DNA from: Bolinopsis microptera
Lineage: Eukaryota; Ctenophora; Tentaculata; Lobata; Bolinopsidae
DNA length: 64,000 nt
Direction of reading: 5' to 3'
Assembly: GCF_026151205.1 (NCBI RefSeq)
Contig: NC_087073.1
Location: 15,767,837 to 15,831,836, forward strand
Shown: one piece after another, positions 23,200-36,440 of the stretch
Numbering within the stretch: position 1 is the stretch's first letter
Layout: the number at the start of each line of letters is the position of its first letter
Notes under the pieces: generated by a model
Told to the model about the DNA's origin: nothing
Database searches by the model: none
Seen by the model: the letters and a program-made list of their open reading frames with translations, nothing else
Program-made: the position numbers and the translations under genes

Positions 23200-26100
23200 A
23201 ACTTAGGTAATTTCATTTCATATTCGTTGCCTTTTCTACTCCATATGTATCGTGTTCTCGTGACACAAACACATTGGGTGTGTCTGAACTACACAATGCT
23301 CCAACAAGATGAATGGAACGGCTTGGTTATCCTGAGCTGAGGGAACTTGAATATTCATAATATAGCATATATATAAGTATTCTATAAATAATAATAATTA
23401 TTATATAAATATTCTATTCTATTCTATTCTATTCTACATTGAGCAGGTATTACGTCCTTAACAAGACATGAATGTTAGATCTAGGATTCTAGGTGCTGCA
23501 TCGACCCATGTACATAGTTGTGAGACATGACTACTGTTATAGTCATGTAATAATTTGCGTGCGACAATCAGTGCTGCTTGATGTTCTCAAGGTATCAAAT
23601 ATAATTCAATCATGTCTCCCGGGCAAATGACTTCTTCATGATAAACATTTCTGTTGTCCAACTGTAAGATTGTGCGAGTTTATTCTCATTACGTTCTGCA
23701 TGATAGCTGGGTCCCCGGCTCTATGATATTATCCCCATCTCCCTGGCTAAGATCTGCAGAAACCATAAACCGTGTTCATATCTGAAATCACACTGCATCA
23801 GGTGTTCTACTAACTCATCCAATATTGTTCCATCTTTATCTGATTTTCTCAGCCCAACCCTATCTGATTTATGAAATGGAATAATCTAGATCTAAGATAC
23901 TTTATCAATATCTCTGAACATTATGCGCTGTGCTCTGATGCAGTATTAAATGTGCCGTAACCCTGCATTACTTGAATCATACCTACTTCGTGTGGATGAG
24001 TTTGGCGTTAAAATCGAGACGTAGGTGCTTTTCGTTCTTTGTTTGTTAAAAGTGAATTTCTGAACGTTAAATTGTCAACTTTTCAAAAGTTTCGCAAGTC
24101 CGTAACACATTGCTATAGAATATAGATCATTATTTTGTCAAGTAAGGGTATGTATTTAAACATTATGTTGCAAATACCCTAAAAGCTGAGTATCAAAATG
24201 TATGAATAACCAATGACGATGTAACTTGTAAATAGTTTTAAAGACTTCTAGTCTGGTAAGCAATTGTAATTAATAGTACTTTTTGAGTTTTTATTAGCAA
24301 AACAATACATTGGAATGTTCGAGAGTCTAGTCAGCCAGGTCACATCTCATCTTATCTGAGCAGCCTTCCTCTTACTTCATACACATCTAAGTGCGTTTCT
24401 AGTGTATATTTTATAATGTAATGTACAATGTATATATGGTGCAATGTATAGCTGTGTCCAGTTCACAGTGTATATTGTATAGCGCAGTGTATAGCGCAGA
24501 CTGCATTGTATAGCTATGAGTGATAACTACATTGTTTGCAGCATGTAAAGAGTATCATGCATCTAATTCGTCACATCACATTTGAGTAACAACCTTGTTC
24601 ATTTTCTGTTCCAGAAAGTTCACAGTTACAGTCGTTTTGTGGTTTTATTGCTTGACAAATAGTTATTATTTACGGCTTCTCTCAAAGTGTTGGTATCACT
24701 TCCGCCCTTCCAGTAGATTGTACCCCAATATTTAGTTTGCAGTTGATTTAACTTAAATTTAAATATTGTTACAGCTTCACGTTACTTTTTATCCTATTAT
24801 GCGTTTTTCTACAATCATTTCTTTCGGCACTGCACGTCTTGTTGTCTTTTTGTAATCCGTTGATGGGAAATTGAACGGTGTTTTATGATCCATGCAGCAT
24901 GTTCCTTTGAGAGGTTTGAAAGTGACGATGCGTACATGTTACATGGCGATTAGCAAAAAAACAATCAAATTTTCCTTGTCTTGTTCAATGAGCTTTTCAA
25001 CATTTTATCATCATACATATTTTCCCCATCTCCTTTATGTCAAGTTAAGTTCTTCTCTTTCGCTGAGAAGATTTGAAACCAGAACGGACGTGTTCAACGT
25101 ACGTGCTCTCTTATAGATGCTGTAGATCATAGGCAACATTTGGATTACACGTATAATGCAGAACATACACAGCAAATTGAGTTATTGTTATTTCTCGGAA
25201 CCCAAATATTGCCTGTTTCGAGAAAAAACTTAAACCTGGTAACCTTGTTTCCTACATATGAGCAATTCTATCTACACATTTTTTTAGAACAATCTGATAT
25301 GAATCCTATATATATACAAAAAATGTGCTGTTTGCAAGGCATGGTATTGAATGTAGAATTCAATCTGCATTGAATGTGGAAACTAATTACGCCGCCTGGA
25401 ACACAAAGTTACATTTGCATTGTTTACGTTTCGTTTCTACAGTTTCCCCGTTAATATTATAAACATATCATGACGTATGGACCGAGCGACTGTCTGCCGT
25501 GATTTGATAATATGTTACAACGTTCTTCCAGTTGCTTCTTTTGAGATTGTATCGGCTGTCGCATCTTTCCAAGCCAGACCAAAAATGTGCTTTCAATATT
25601 TTATAGTATAAATCTGACCCTCTCGGCCGTTTTTAACTATTATACTACGTGGGAAAGTGTGTCAAAGTGAAAATGTTTAAAAGTGTGCGCCACACAGCAA
25701 CTGGTAAACTAACTTTTAAATTGTAATGCGATTAAGCCTCATCCTGTATCATTGTGAATATTGCGTTGTTAGCTTTCGCGAAGTCGTCATCAACTTTGGA
25801 AATACTCCCCCTCCCGAGTCTGGAATAATATTGTAGAATGATCTAATTTAATACTGTCTAAATTTGACCGGTGTCATAAACCAAGACTTGGTTTCTATCT
25901 TACAGTTATCACCTCATTGTACGGCTGCCTGTGTTTAAAATTTCAACCCAAAACGGTATAACGATTAGTTTCTGTAATGGGGTAATTCGTGATCGTAGAT
26001 CGCAATTTCTGATGATTTGTAAAGCTGCTCGAGTTGAAATAGCATTTGATAATTCTTTGCGATTCTCTCTCTTTATACCTTTTCTACCGGATATTTAATA

Positions 26101-26223
26101 GATCATCTTCACCTGTGTGATAGCCGAACGTTTCATCGCTTATTTTTTAACAAATAATATATTTTCGTCAATAATTGCACGTATTTTATAACAGTTTATT
26201 ATTCAAGGGCCATTTGAAGCATC
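23200..26223. other. Long stretch without a recognised gene
   Basis: AT-rich DNA with a short tattc microsatellite at about 23405-23437. Open frames of 70-80 residues at 24892 and 25140 show no recognised domain and no splice context. I see no supported gene. Confidence 0.5.
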
Positions 26224-26739
26224 ATGAAGGCGAAAGATAGAAAAGGAAGCACTCAGCATGATCTGTCAGAGACAAAGATATTGATATTAGAAAAACAGAT
26301 GATACTCACCAAGGAAGAAATGTTGAAGGCTCAACAACTGGCGTTTTTTCTTGAAGATGCTCGGAAAATTCTGGAAAAGAATATTCAAATCGACATGGCT
26401 ATTTCAGTGAAAGATATGGAGAATAAGAAGAGGCGAGAATACTTGGATGATTTGATAGACTATCAGGCTCGAAAAGAGCACATATACATGGTAACCATAG
26501 GATACTGGCTGATAACGATTCTGTTGGGACTAGTTGCCATGACTCTGGAGGTATGTCTCACGGATGTAGGAATGTACGTTATTTGGGCAGGTTTACTTCT
26601 GTCTAACGTTCTCCTTGTCATCGGACACAAGCTTTACGACCACACCCAGGTGTACGGGATAATTGACAAGTTCACGGAAAAAGACCAGCCAACTGTTATT
26701 GTAAACCCTCTTAGTTCGGAGAAAGAAGAGATGGTTTAG
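26224..26739 (+). CDS. Small coiled-coil protein with two membrane segments, family unknown
   Basis: A single-exon frame of 171 residues starting MKAKDRKGSTQ. Residues 15-75 are charged and heptad-like (EKQMILTKEEMLKAQQLAFF), consistent with a coiled coil. Two hydrophobic stretches follow, about 90-113 (YMVTIGYWLITILLGLVAMT) and 118-136 (MYVIWAGLLLSNVLLVIG), separated by a short polar loop, then a charged tail (KFTEKDQPT to EKEEMV). It would sit in a membrane as a hairpin with both ends on the same side. No family was recognised. Composition and clean boundaries argue for a real gene. A hAT-like element with its target duplication lies immediately after the stop codon. Confidence 0.6.
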   Translation: MKAKDRKGSTQHDLSETKILILEKQMILTKEEMLKAQQLAFFLEDARKILEKNIQIDMAISVKDMENKKRREYLDDLIDYQARKEHIYMVTIGYWLITILLGLVAMTLEVCLTDVGMYVIWAGLLLSNVLLVIGHKLYDHTQVYGIIDKFTEKDQPTVIVNPLSSEKEEMV

Positions 26740-26748
26740 GGTGTGGAG

Positions 26749-27567
26749 GGGCCACTGGCATAAAATGCCATAAAATGGAGACTTTTCTATGGAGAAAATG
26801 GAAAAACCCTTGGGTAATTCCCCATTTTATGCCATTTTATGCCATGAATTTTGATCACCGAATTACGTTTGTGGCAGCTTACTTGGACACTAACATGTTT
26901 ATTTTTGCATACCAGGCTACTCAAGTCTCAAAGCTCATACCAAGCTACTAGAGGCTCATAACAGGTTACTAGAGGCCAAGATCAATTCGACTATTTTGCA
27001 ATTCAAATTCCACTAAATTTCACTCTGATTGTGATACAATTTAGAAATCGATCGGATATCCGGCTATAGTAAGTAGTTGAAAAGGTGCTTGGCTCATTAT
27101 GATCAGAGTAACATGAACACTGAAGAAAAGTGGTTTCCAGGAAAACTTTTAAAACATTTTACTTAAAAAAACTTTTAAAATTTTTGTACTCACGAGTCCA
27201 AAATCGTATATCGATTATTATATCGACTATATATCGAAGGGTAGGTGCGGACTTCGAAAATCGAAGAAACATTTTCGGCTAATAATGATCAGGGTAGCAT
27301 GAAACGTGAACAAAAAAACGTTTCCAGAAAAGCTGGAAAATTGTTGAAGGTCGAAATACGATAAAAGGGCAAAAATTGTCTTTTTGGTGTTCGAAATAAT
27401 ATTTAGATTCTAGATGATTATTGTATTTAAATTATTTCGTCCTTTATATTTTTTGTAAAAAATTGCGTTTTTAAATGGTATAAAATGGTGACTTTTTCTA
27501 TGGAGAAAATGGAAAAACCCTTGGGTAATACTAATTCTCCATTTATGCCATTTTATGCCATATCCAC
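26749..27567. mobile_element. Non-autonomous 8-bp-TSD element (hAT-like), 819 bp
   Basis: Flanked by perfect 8-bp duplications gtgtggag (26741-26748 and 27568-27575). The termini are inverted and rich in ggcataaaatgccataaaat. A roughly 90-bp terminal block (tctatggagaaaatggaaaa, acccttgggtaat) occurs in the same orientation at both ends (26756-26847, 27475-27562). The middle contains two copies of a module (tgatcag..gtagcatgaaac, then tttccag..aaaac) that also occurs in the foldback element at 51-54 kb. Confidence 0.78.
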
Positions 27568-27734
27568 GTGTGGAGATATTCTCAGAGGGCGGAGAACTCG
27601 TCTTATTTTAGGTTAAGTTATTTTAGGAATGTGTTTATCTGGTTATTCAGTGCTGGATTGCTGGACAGGGGATATTAGGATCAGATACTGTGATGGTGTT
27701 CTCATTTTCTGTGAATCAGTTCAGTCCCTGTGTT

Positions 27735-27906
27735 GGGCCTTATTGAGACGTTTACATATTATGTAATCACTTTTTGAACAATTTCTACCCCCCCCCCCTC
27801 CGTAATCAGTTTTATACACAGCTATTGTGTCAAAATCAAACTAGCGTAATCAATTGGAACCCCCCCTCCCTCGGCTGATTACGTAATATGTGAACGACCC
27901 CTCAGT
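27735..27906. mobile_element. Short MITE with inverted ACATATTA(T/C)GTAATCA ends
   Basis: gttt-acatattatgtaatca on the left (about 27750-27769) is mirrored by tgattacgtaatatgtgaac on the right (about 27876-27895). The body holds two C-rich runs. No coding capacity. Confidence 0.6.
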
Positions 27907-27909
27907 GAA

Positions 27910-29938
27910 ACGTTTTTATCTTGCGTGTTTGTGATGTGAATACCTCTGGCCATCTGGGTCTTGATTATGCTACTAGGAAAATACGTGATATTATGTCTTA
28001 TTTTTTGTTTCGTTGTAGGTTAATATGTTAGTCAAGGGATTGTCAGAAATATTGAATGCATTTTTTACCGCATATTCACTTTTTACTTATTTTTATATTT
28101 TAAAAACGTTAAAACGTTCTGATTTTCTGAAGAATATTTTCCTACTTTTACGAAGTACGTCACGAATAACCACTAACCAGTGACTATATCTAAAGCAGTG
28201 AAATAATTGGAATAATTCATATGATATATTAATTAAAAACCATTATAACCAAATTTAATTCACACGGAATGGTTCACATATTAATTAAGTGTTAAGCTAC
28301 AATTCTCTTGAAATACACCGCACAACAGCGGAGCGTAGCTTTCACTTCGTTACCAACATATTAAACCAATTAGTAGAATGCCAGTATTCTGGATTGATAA
28401 ATATTAACCCGGTTGGTACTTTGAAACAAGGTATGGTACGTGTCATGATCGATAAATCACACATATTTTCACGGGTAACGATGAACAATCATCACGGCAG
28501 GCTGTCCCCGTAGGAGTGTCCCCGAGAGCTGTTATTTGAGTCGGCTCCTGAAATATGACATGTTAGTTAATGTTGCTACTTTGAGGGTCTCAATTTAATA
28601 ATATCTTTTCTTTATGACATTAAGACATAAGAACGTACGGTATGTTAATAGCACACGCGTGACAATACTCCATTACGCAATTCGCATCTCTACTCCTCAA
28701 CGCAGCTGTAAAGGTGTAGCTTCCCGTCTTCTATTGTATAATTTGAGTTCAGGAGTAGAAATGAGACAAGGTGTATAAGATAGGGCAGTGTAATGTAAAC
28801 GATGAAGATACACTATAATCTATCCGACAAGATCACAACTAGAGTCAACTAAGATCACAATAGAATCACACTATAGTTACACTAAAATCACACTGAATAC
28901 GGTTGAAATAGCTAGTATATAAAGAGGGCCAAACGCTTGCGGAGGTTAGCCACAACCTTGCCTAGAGGCCAGTTGTGGCGTGCAAGCCTTTGCAATGCTT
29001 AACTGTTTTAACTAATAATTGCATGTCATATATCGACCGTTACACAAACTACTATAATAACCTAATCAGATGTTATATCTATTACTCAGCTCTATTACAA
29101 GCAAGCGATATCATTATTAATAAAGTAATAAGTATGTGCCCCCTACACCTACCCGTAAGATTAAAGCACCAACGAACCCCACATGTGCACAAAATTACCG
29201 TCTACCGCAGCTTGCTCTAATGACCCAGTTTACCCCAACTAGTGGATTCTAAAGGTGCCGCTGGGGAATAAAAGCCCAGCTTGAGGTAAAGCGATTCTAA
29301 TATCTTGTAACGCATTCTAAATATCCGTGCCAAATGGGAATGAATATAATCAAGAATAACTGTTGTTCTGAACTGAAACCATTAAGAGGGGTTTATAAAT
29401 ATCTGTAAAGATATGTGTGGATACCATACTGAGCCCCGACTAGGTAACAGTGAGTGTACACCTAAGACAGGTACCACGTGTCGAATTAAGTCTACCGGAA
29501 AGGAATCCCGGCTTCATTCTGGGTCCTAGTAACAAAAATCGGAGGGACATTTTTTTTTTTGGAATCATGGTAACAGGTCCTGGTAAAAAACTCGGCATAC
29601 GGAGTCATTTTGGCCGGTGACCACAACACGAATTGTTTGAAATTATGTTGATAATCTTGAGTTGAACATCCCGAAATGTTCGTTCTAAGTAAAACAAAAT
29701 GCAATTTAGAGAAAGGACACATAATTATATTAATATTTAAAAAAAAATGACATAAGCATTCGCCTTTTATTATTATATGGCGAGCGCATACCTAACATAT
29801 GCAATCTGCAACTGATAAAAGTTTCTAAATGAAAGCGAATACAAAGCTTTTTATAGATGCTGTTCATCAATCGCTGGATTGCAACCAAAAAACTGGTGAT
29901 ATATAATATCTAAAGGTTCCACGTGGGTAAAAAAGTGC
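27910..29938. other. Intergenic stretch, nothing recognised
   Basis: AT-rich with a few short frames and a short run of CACTATAGTTACACTAAAAT-like repetition near 28840-28890. No gene or RNA is supported. Confidence 0.45.
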
Positions 29939-29942
29939 TTAA

Positions 29943-31796
29943 AGGGGCATACCCAAACCAGTGGTTTGTGCCGTCCAGACCAAAATGACCTCATATGGCA
30001 GTTCAGCAGTGACCTTCTTGCGCACCGGTTTCCACACCAAAAATAATTATTTTTTGAGAATACCTATTTTTTTGTAATCGAGCATTTTCCTGGTTAAGAG
30101 TGCAATTTTTCGGAAAAAATTATTTTAGTGGTTGAGAACGCTATAAGTTAAATAAGATGTTCTTGCGTTATCGGGATGAAAATTACTTGCTCGCCGTTAT
30201 TCACAATCTATGTCAAGGTGAGTGTAAAAAAAAAATCTTGATATCGTCAATCTAAAAAGGCTGGTGAGATCTGGTATATGAAATTTTTTTAAAAGTCAAA
30301 AAAGCTAGAAAATGATGTCCTCTTTCCAGGGCTTACTTTTAAAAAAACAAAAAGTTCAGTCGAGTGAAGATCGGATTATTTTTGATGGCCTGACATCAAA
30401 TTGTTCTCTGAATTCTGGCGCATTTTTGGATGCCCTCAAAAAAAAGATTTAACTCAAATTCACACTTCTGATCTATTGGAAACCTCAAAGCCAAACCAAC
30501 AAATTGATGGCACCATCTTTTTTTTCGTTTTTAAATATTTACTGATTTTTTCTAAAGCAGTATTTAGGGGTGATTTGTTTGTTCATATCTCATATATAAA
30601 TGTGCTAAGTTATGGGAGGTTATTGTTTCAACCCTACAAAAAGTCACTAGTCTACATTCCTATCAAAATTTTAGAAAAATCAGTAATATTACAAACGAAA
30701 AATGTGCTAAAATTTGTTGTTTGGCTTTAATGGCATCAAAAAACTGCGCCAGTAATTCAGAAGAAACAATTTGATGTTCAAGACCTCAAATAAGCCGATC
30801 TTCCCTGACTGACTTTTTTGATAAAAGAAAAAGGCCCTGAAAAAGGACCACTTTTTTTAAAGCTTTTTTGACTTGAAACAAAATTTCATAACACACACCA
30901 GCTTATTTTTTAGATACGATATCAAGAGATTTTACAACACACCTTGACATAGATAGTGAATAAAAAAACGCGAGCAAAATTCAAACGCGATACGCAGCAA
31001 GAAATGGAAATACCTTACAAGACATAATTTTTGTGGATCATAATTCCGTGGGGGAACGTGAATTAATGGGGGAGAAGCGAAAAATATGGGGATTTTTTTT
31101 TATCATCATAAATCCCAAATTTCGTACCCCAAATAAATTTTTCCCCTCCTCGCATTTTTCACGCTAAATTAGTTTTCAGATAAAATCAAAAATCAGTTTT
31201 TTGACGAAATTTTTAAAAATACGTGGAAAAACTAATTAAAATCATTTCCCTTCGTTTAATAAAAAAGTAAAATCGTCTGCGTCATCGTCGTCGCTATTCT
31301 TCAACCCACCTTGAGTCCTCCTCACTGCGTGTAAGGTCCCAGGTGTATGCCTCCCTCAACACTAGGAGTTTTGAAGCTTGTCCCAATTAATGTCTCCCCT
31401 ACTCCTTGAAAGGTGAAGACTAAGTTTTTTGACTTTCTAAAAACCCTCCAGAGAAAAAAAAAACAGTAATTTTCTATTCAGTAATTTTTAATAACTTAAG
31501 TAACTTTCTATTTTACCGTGAGAAAATGCGTATCCTTGTCTCACAAAAACAACGTAAAACAACTTATTTGACAAATTCCACCTCAAATTACTCTATTTGT
31601 AAGTAAATAAAGCCAATTACATAAAAAATTAAAAAATGTTGTGGGATTTTTGAAATGGCGGGAGGCCACAATTTTGGTAGTACGAAAATATGGGGATTTT
31701 TTTTTTATTTTTTTTTTGTCCAAATCCCCAAATTTCGTACCATAATAAATATGTCTCGTAAAAGGTAACCTTATAAGTAGCGATCTCATCCACAAA

Positions 31797-31835
<39 letters not shown>

Positions 31836-32029
31836 TTTTTTTTTTGTTTTCCGAAAATTTGCACTCTTTAAACCAGGAAATGTTTGTTCGATTACAAAAA
31901 ATAGGTAAGTTCCCTCCAAAATAAATTTTTTTTTTTTTTTTGGGTGTGGAAACGGTGCGCTAGAAAGTTCACTGAAACAGCCTAACAAATGAGGTCATTT
32001 GGTCTGGACAAATTTGAGGGTATGCCCCC
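29943..32029. mobile_element. Non-autonomous foldback transposon at a TTAA target
   Basis: ttaa flanks both ends (29939-29942, 32030-32033). Long imperfect inverted repeats of about 170 bp start (a/g)ggggcataccc and share gtccagaccaaa, atgacctcat, tttccacacc and the partners of tttgtaatcgagcattttcc. Inside is a second, independent inverted pair (about 30180-30460 against 30720-31000; shared tatgtcaaggtg, cttgatatcgt). TTAA targets are typical of piggyBac-type transposases, but no transposase is encoded, so the class is an inference. Long T and A runs occur near 31690-31830 and 31925. Confidence 0.72.
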
Positions 32030-32999
32030 TTAATAACTGTTTTGAGACTAGTAATCAATCTCATTATTTTATGTGCTTTTAGTATCGGGATTTTTAACTT
32101 GCTCTTATTTATCAGCTTACCAACATACAATCTACTGTTACCATTCGGCTACCTGTCCACCGTGTACATATTGTATTCCACCGTGTCATTTGAACCATGG
32201 GAAGTAATCAGAAATCAAAATGACAGGTATGGGGGGGGGGGAAAACATTAAGATCATCACCGGAAGCTACCTTGATAAAAAGGCTGGAAATACCTATCAG
32301 ACCGGTTATCTCCACTTTTGAACAGTGTTCAAAGGTACGTACGGAGCCATTGGTCAAGCGACTCGAATCAGTTTAACGGTTTTGGTTACGTGAAAAAGTT
32401 GTGCTGGAAGTTTTCTCGGTATTGCTCTTGCTGGATCAAGAAGGGTTTCAAAGTCTTTGCTAAGCCCAGCTCTTATGAATTGTATTTTATTATTTCGGTT
32501 TTTCAAAGCTCTACATTACCCAACCATATGTAAAGAATGTGGTGAGGACTATGTTTATTGGACCACGAACCTCAAGTACCGCCTTTTTTCAACCTGCGTT
32601 AGGAAGGAGATGTTTTTACAAAAAAAAATAAATAAAAAAAAAAAAAAAAATAAAAAGAAAAAAAGGTTCACCCATGAATGCGAGAGGAACAGAGTGCTGC
32701 ACGAGACACTATCCAACCATGACATATACCCTGCAGGATTTTGTTTGGTTGAGTGATAAGTGTCATGATATTGATATGACCGATAGAACCCAGAAAACAT
32801 AAGAAAGTCCACGTCATAAAATTCCCGGAACGAACTCTCACCTGCTGGGGGGAATCAGTTTTCCCCTGACAGCTCTAATGACTTATCAAGCATTGCTTCT
32901 CCAGAACGCTAAACATAAAAAAAATATCGTCAAACCGCCAATTGAATCTCTCCGATCTCAAAACACAGAACCTTAGCATGCGGACCCTCGCTCCTCAAC

Positions 33000-35350
33000 C
33001 ACAACTGAAAAACACGCTGCCCCATCCTCCAACGAAACTATGTCGAATTTTCCTAAATTGGACTGGCCCCCACCGGTATGAGCGGGAAGAAGGAAGTTAG
33101 GTGGGAAAAGCTGCTCACTAATTCATCCCCGGGTTGTGTGAAAACCCAGTTTCCCATGTTCAGGGACGAACAGTTAGAAAGGGTTGCAAAAAGGGCAAGA
33201 ATTGTCCTTTTTTTTTTTTTTTCCTTCCATCCCGAAATCTGCAAAAACTGGCGCTTGGACATCGGTTCATTGTTTTCTAAAAAAGGATTGTTCGAAATTT
33301 TATCCCGTCGCTCCGCTCAGGAAAGTATAAACATAAACAACAACAACAACAACAACAACACCAACCCTCAGTGTCCCCCGAAAAAGCGAAGTAAGCAGAA
33401 ACAAAAATGGTGCAAAATCAGGAACGTCAGCAATTCTGGAATCGACCAATGTTTTTTAGGGAGAGTTGCGAAACGTTGGGTCACTGGGTAGAGGGGCGAC
33501 CAAGTATAAGCGATGGAGAAGAAGATGAGCCAAGGTGCACCCAGCGTGCCAACCCACAACACGCAGCCACATCAGCTCTCCAAGCTCCCCCCACCAATGA
33601 TGTACCCGCTCCAAAGCAACCCCAGCCTATGATGTCTCTAGGAGTGCTCCCAGGCTACCGCCCCATCCATGCCTTACCTCTCCCATTCACTCCTCATCTA
33701 CTAAATGCCGAGGAGCTTGGAATCCGTCTGGCGAAGAGTGGTCGGTAGAATGGAAAACTTAATGACCTTATTGGTCAAAGTTTGAGGAAAAAACGAGAGT
33801 CAGGGCACGTGTTCCCCTTCATCGCGATTTACGGAGTCCTGGTAAAGTTCCATAAACTACAGTGACGCTCAAACTCCAGATACCGGCTACTCAGTTTCAA
33901 GATGGACCGTAGCAAGAGGAGTGGAGGAGGTGTTTCTTCTCTACTCCAATGTCGTCTCGATCCCATGTCAGCTTCAGAGTTTTTAAAACCGACGACGGTA
34001 CTTGTCAGGGGCCTGTGCAAATGTTACCCCATCCTGCGAAATAGGCTATTGGATGGCAGGTCATCTACCAGACGCCCCCCACTGATGCGAGCCTATTCAA
34101 GCTTTCTCAAAAGCTTTTTTGGATCACTTGGGCACGCTATCAAAACCTTGACCAACGATTGATGAGTTGTTTCATAACAGGGGAATTCAACCTACTCTCA
34201 GGTTGACGTGGGGATCGCTTCAAGATCCACACCCGGTGGGGAAACATTCAGAAAATCAAATTTTATAAATTCGGCCCAACGTTGTTAAAACTTTTATTTC
34301 AACCTATCTTCTTCTCAGTCAAATGGCAACGTGCCTACCAGAGAAACAAAACATTTTGGGGAACCTGGTTTTTCTGTTAACAATGACCGACTGGCTATCG
34401 ATGTTATATACGGGAAGGGGCAACCGGGGGGGGGGGGGGGGATATATCTGATCACGATATGGTCAGCGTCCTACTCTCCTTCCAACAATCAACCCTGTGT
34501 GATGGAGGAGGCCCATGCTACATATCTTGTAGAAATGAACTTTCGAAAGCATAGATTTCCATCAAGCTGATTTTCGCCCCCAACGGAATAAGTTTTTGAA
34601 GCTATTGATTGGGAATGAACCTGAGAGATGCTGGTAAATACGTTCGAGGAATTTCCTCCTGCCAAGTTCACTGGATAAAGTACTAAAACCACGTGCATAT
34701 CGAACATTCCCCAAGAAACGACCTCCCATCAGCAAGCCTAAAGCTCTACAACTCTCTCAGAAGACGGAAGTTCTACAAGCTGAAAAAACCTCGTCTCTCT
34801 TCCGCAGCAAGGTGCGCCGGTGACAATGCCCGAATCGAAGGAAACTTGAAGAACGAAATTATTCGGGGCTGGGTGCTATGAAATAAAGGAGGGCCATAGT
34901 CAAACCGGTCCTGTAGGGAAGGTGGTGAGAATCCCTGCCACGTTTTTGGTCAGTTTCGCCGGGGCTCATGTCTTTCCTCGAGGGAGCATTAGTGTCTACA
35001 GAAAAACTGACAAATCCTAGCGAAGTCCAATCCGAACCACATCTTCCATCGGAGGTGGTGCTGGGTCAGCTGGTTACTGAACGGATTGGCCTGGAGAAAG
35101 GCATAGTCCTGTTATTCTTAAGTTAACCATAGAGGGGGTCAGGCGCTGTTCGCTCACGGCTGGTTCTTGGAGCCAACACCCTCAGCCCCACAGAAGTGGG
35201 AGCAATGTCGGTGGTGGCTCACCCAGATAACGGACAGTGTCTCTCCTTCTTTCTTCTTGGACTTGCATTGTTGCTGGTGAGTCAGCTGGCAACAGTGTAC
35301 CATACTGACTGGATCTGATCACACCAGTCTCATTTCCAGGCGTTCCCACC
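33000..35350 (+). pseudogene. Eroded LINE-like retroelement remnant (tentative)
   Basis: The composition is less AT-rich than the surroundings, with several short frames. At about 34440-34475 the plus strand encodes GYISDHDMVSVLLSF, resembling the SDH motif near the end of AP-endonuclease domains of LINEs. Upstream frames (33078-33491, 33407-33748) are lysine- and proline-rich and could be ORF1 remains. There are many stops and no RT motif. Alternative: unrelated non-coding repeat. Confidence 0.3.
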
Positions 35351-35389
35351 CCCACTCACTCACCCACTCACACGCCGCCCCCCGGGCCG

Positions 35390-35962
35390 CTCCAGCTAGT
35401 GGATATCTAGCAATTAGTTATTTTCCAGCTAGTGGATATCTAGCACTTACTCCTTTTCCAGCTAGTGGATAATGGTGGGTTTGCATTCTTGAAGAGTGGG
35501 TCTGACAACCAGAGTGGTGGGTCTGCACTTGAGAAGAGTGGGTCTGGCAGCTAGAATGGTGGGTCTGCAATCTAGAAGTGGGTCTGGCAGTTAGAATGGT
35601 GGGTCTGCAATCTAGACGTGGGTCTGGCAACATGAATGGTGGGTCTGCACCCTTCAGGCTTAAAGAGTTGGTCTGACAACCAGAGTGGTAGATCTGCACT
35701 TGAGAAGTGTGGGTTTGGCAGCTGGAATGGTGGGTCTGCAATCTAGAAGTTGGTCTGGCAACCAGAATGGTGGGTCTGCACCCTTCAGGCTTCAAGAGTG
35801 GGTCTGACAACCAGAGTGGTGGGTCTGCACTTGAGAAGAGTGGGTCTGGCAGCTAGAATGTTGGGTCTGCAATCTATAAGTGGGTCTGGCAACCAGAACG
35901 GTGGGTCTGCAGTCTGCACCTTTAAAGAGTGGGTCTGACAACCAGAGTGGTAGATCTGCACT
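35390..35962. repeat. Minisatellite array (tgggtctg units)
   Basis: Begins with three copies of ccagctagtggatatctagc at about 40-bp spacing, then a 35-40 bp unit of the form tggtgggtctgcaatctaga and agtgggtctggcaaccagaa, about 12 copies with higher-order variation. Frames across it are repeat artefacts. Confidence 0.88.
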
Positions 35963-35963
35963 T

Positions 35964-36440
35964 ACTTTATATTATTGTGATGTCTGATTATTACTGTCCC
36001 CAAATTTCTTTAATGCCAAATGCCGTTTTAATCACCCTATTTCTCAAAAATTTTCCTGGGGGTTCGCTCCCCTTGCCCACCAACTTAATATTATTCTGAT
36101 GTATGATTATTACTGTCCCCAAATTTCTTTAATGCCAAATGCCGTTTTAATCACTCTATTTCTCAAAAATTTTCCTGGGGGTTCGCTCCCCAGCCCGGCC
36201 CACCAACCTTGTATTATTGTAATGTCTGATTATTGCTGTCCTACAAATGTCGTCTGGAACACCCTATTTCTCAAAAATTTTCCGAAGGCCAAGGCTGCGC
36301 CCCCCTAGCCCCCCAACTCTGTATTATTGTGATGTCTGATTATTACTGTCCTACAAATTTCTTTAATGCCAAATGTCGTCTAAAACACATAATTTCTCAA
36401 AAATTTTCTGGGGGGCTGCGCCTTCCCCCCTCCCTAGCCA
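35964..36440. repeat. Tandem repeat, four copies of a 110-120 bp unit
   Basis: Units start near 35969, 36089, 36212 and 36322 with tgatgtctgattattactgt. They share aatttctttaatgccaaatg and atttctcaaaaattttcctg and end in a C-rich stretch. Confidence 0.88.

Noticed and set aside
28940..29280. Structured RNA gene
   Set aside because: Short complementary words are present, but no tRNA, snRNA or riboswitch consensus could be matched.
31629..31988. Lysine-rich 119-residue frame
   Set aside because: Caused by T and A homopolymers inside the TTAA element.
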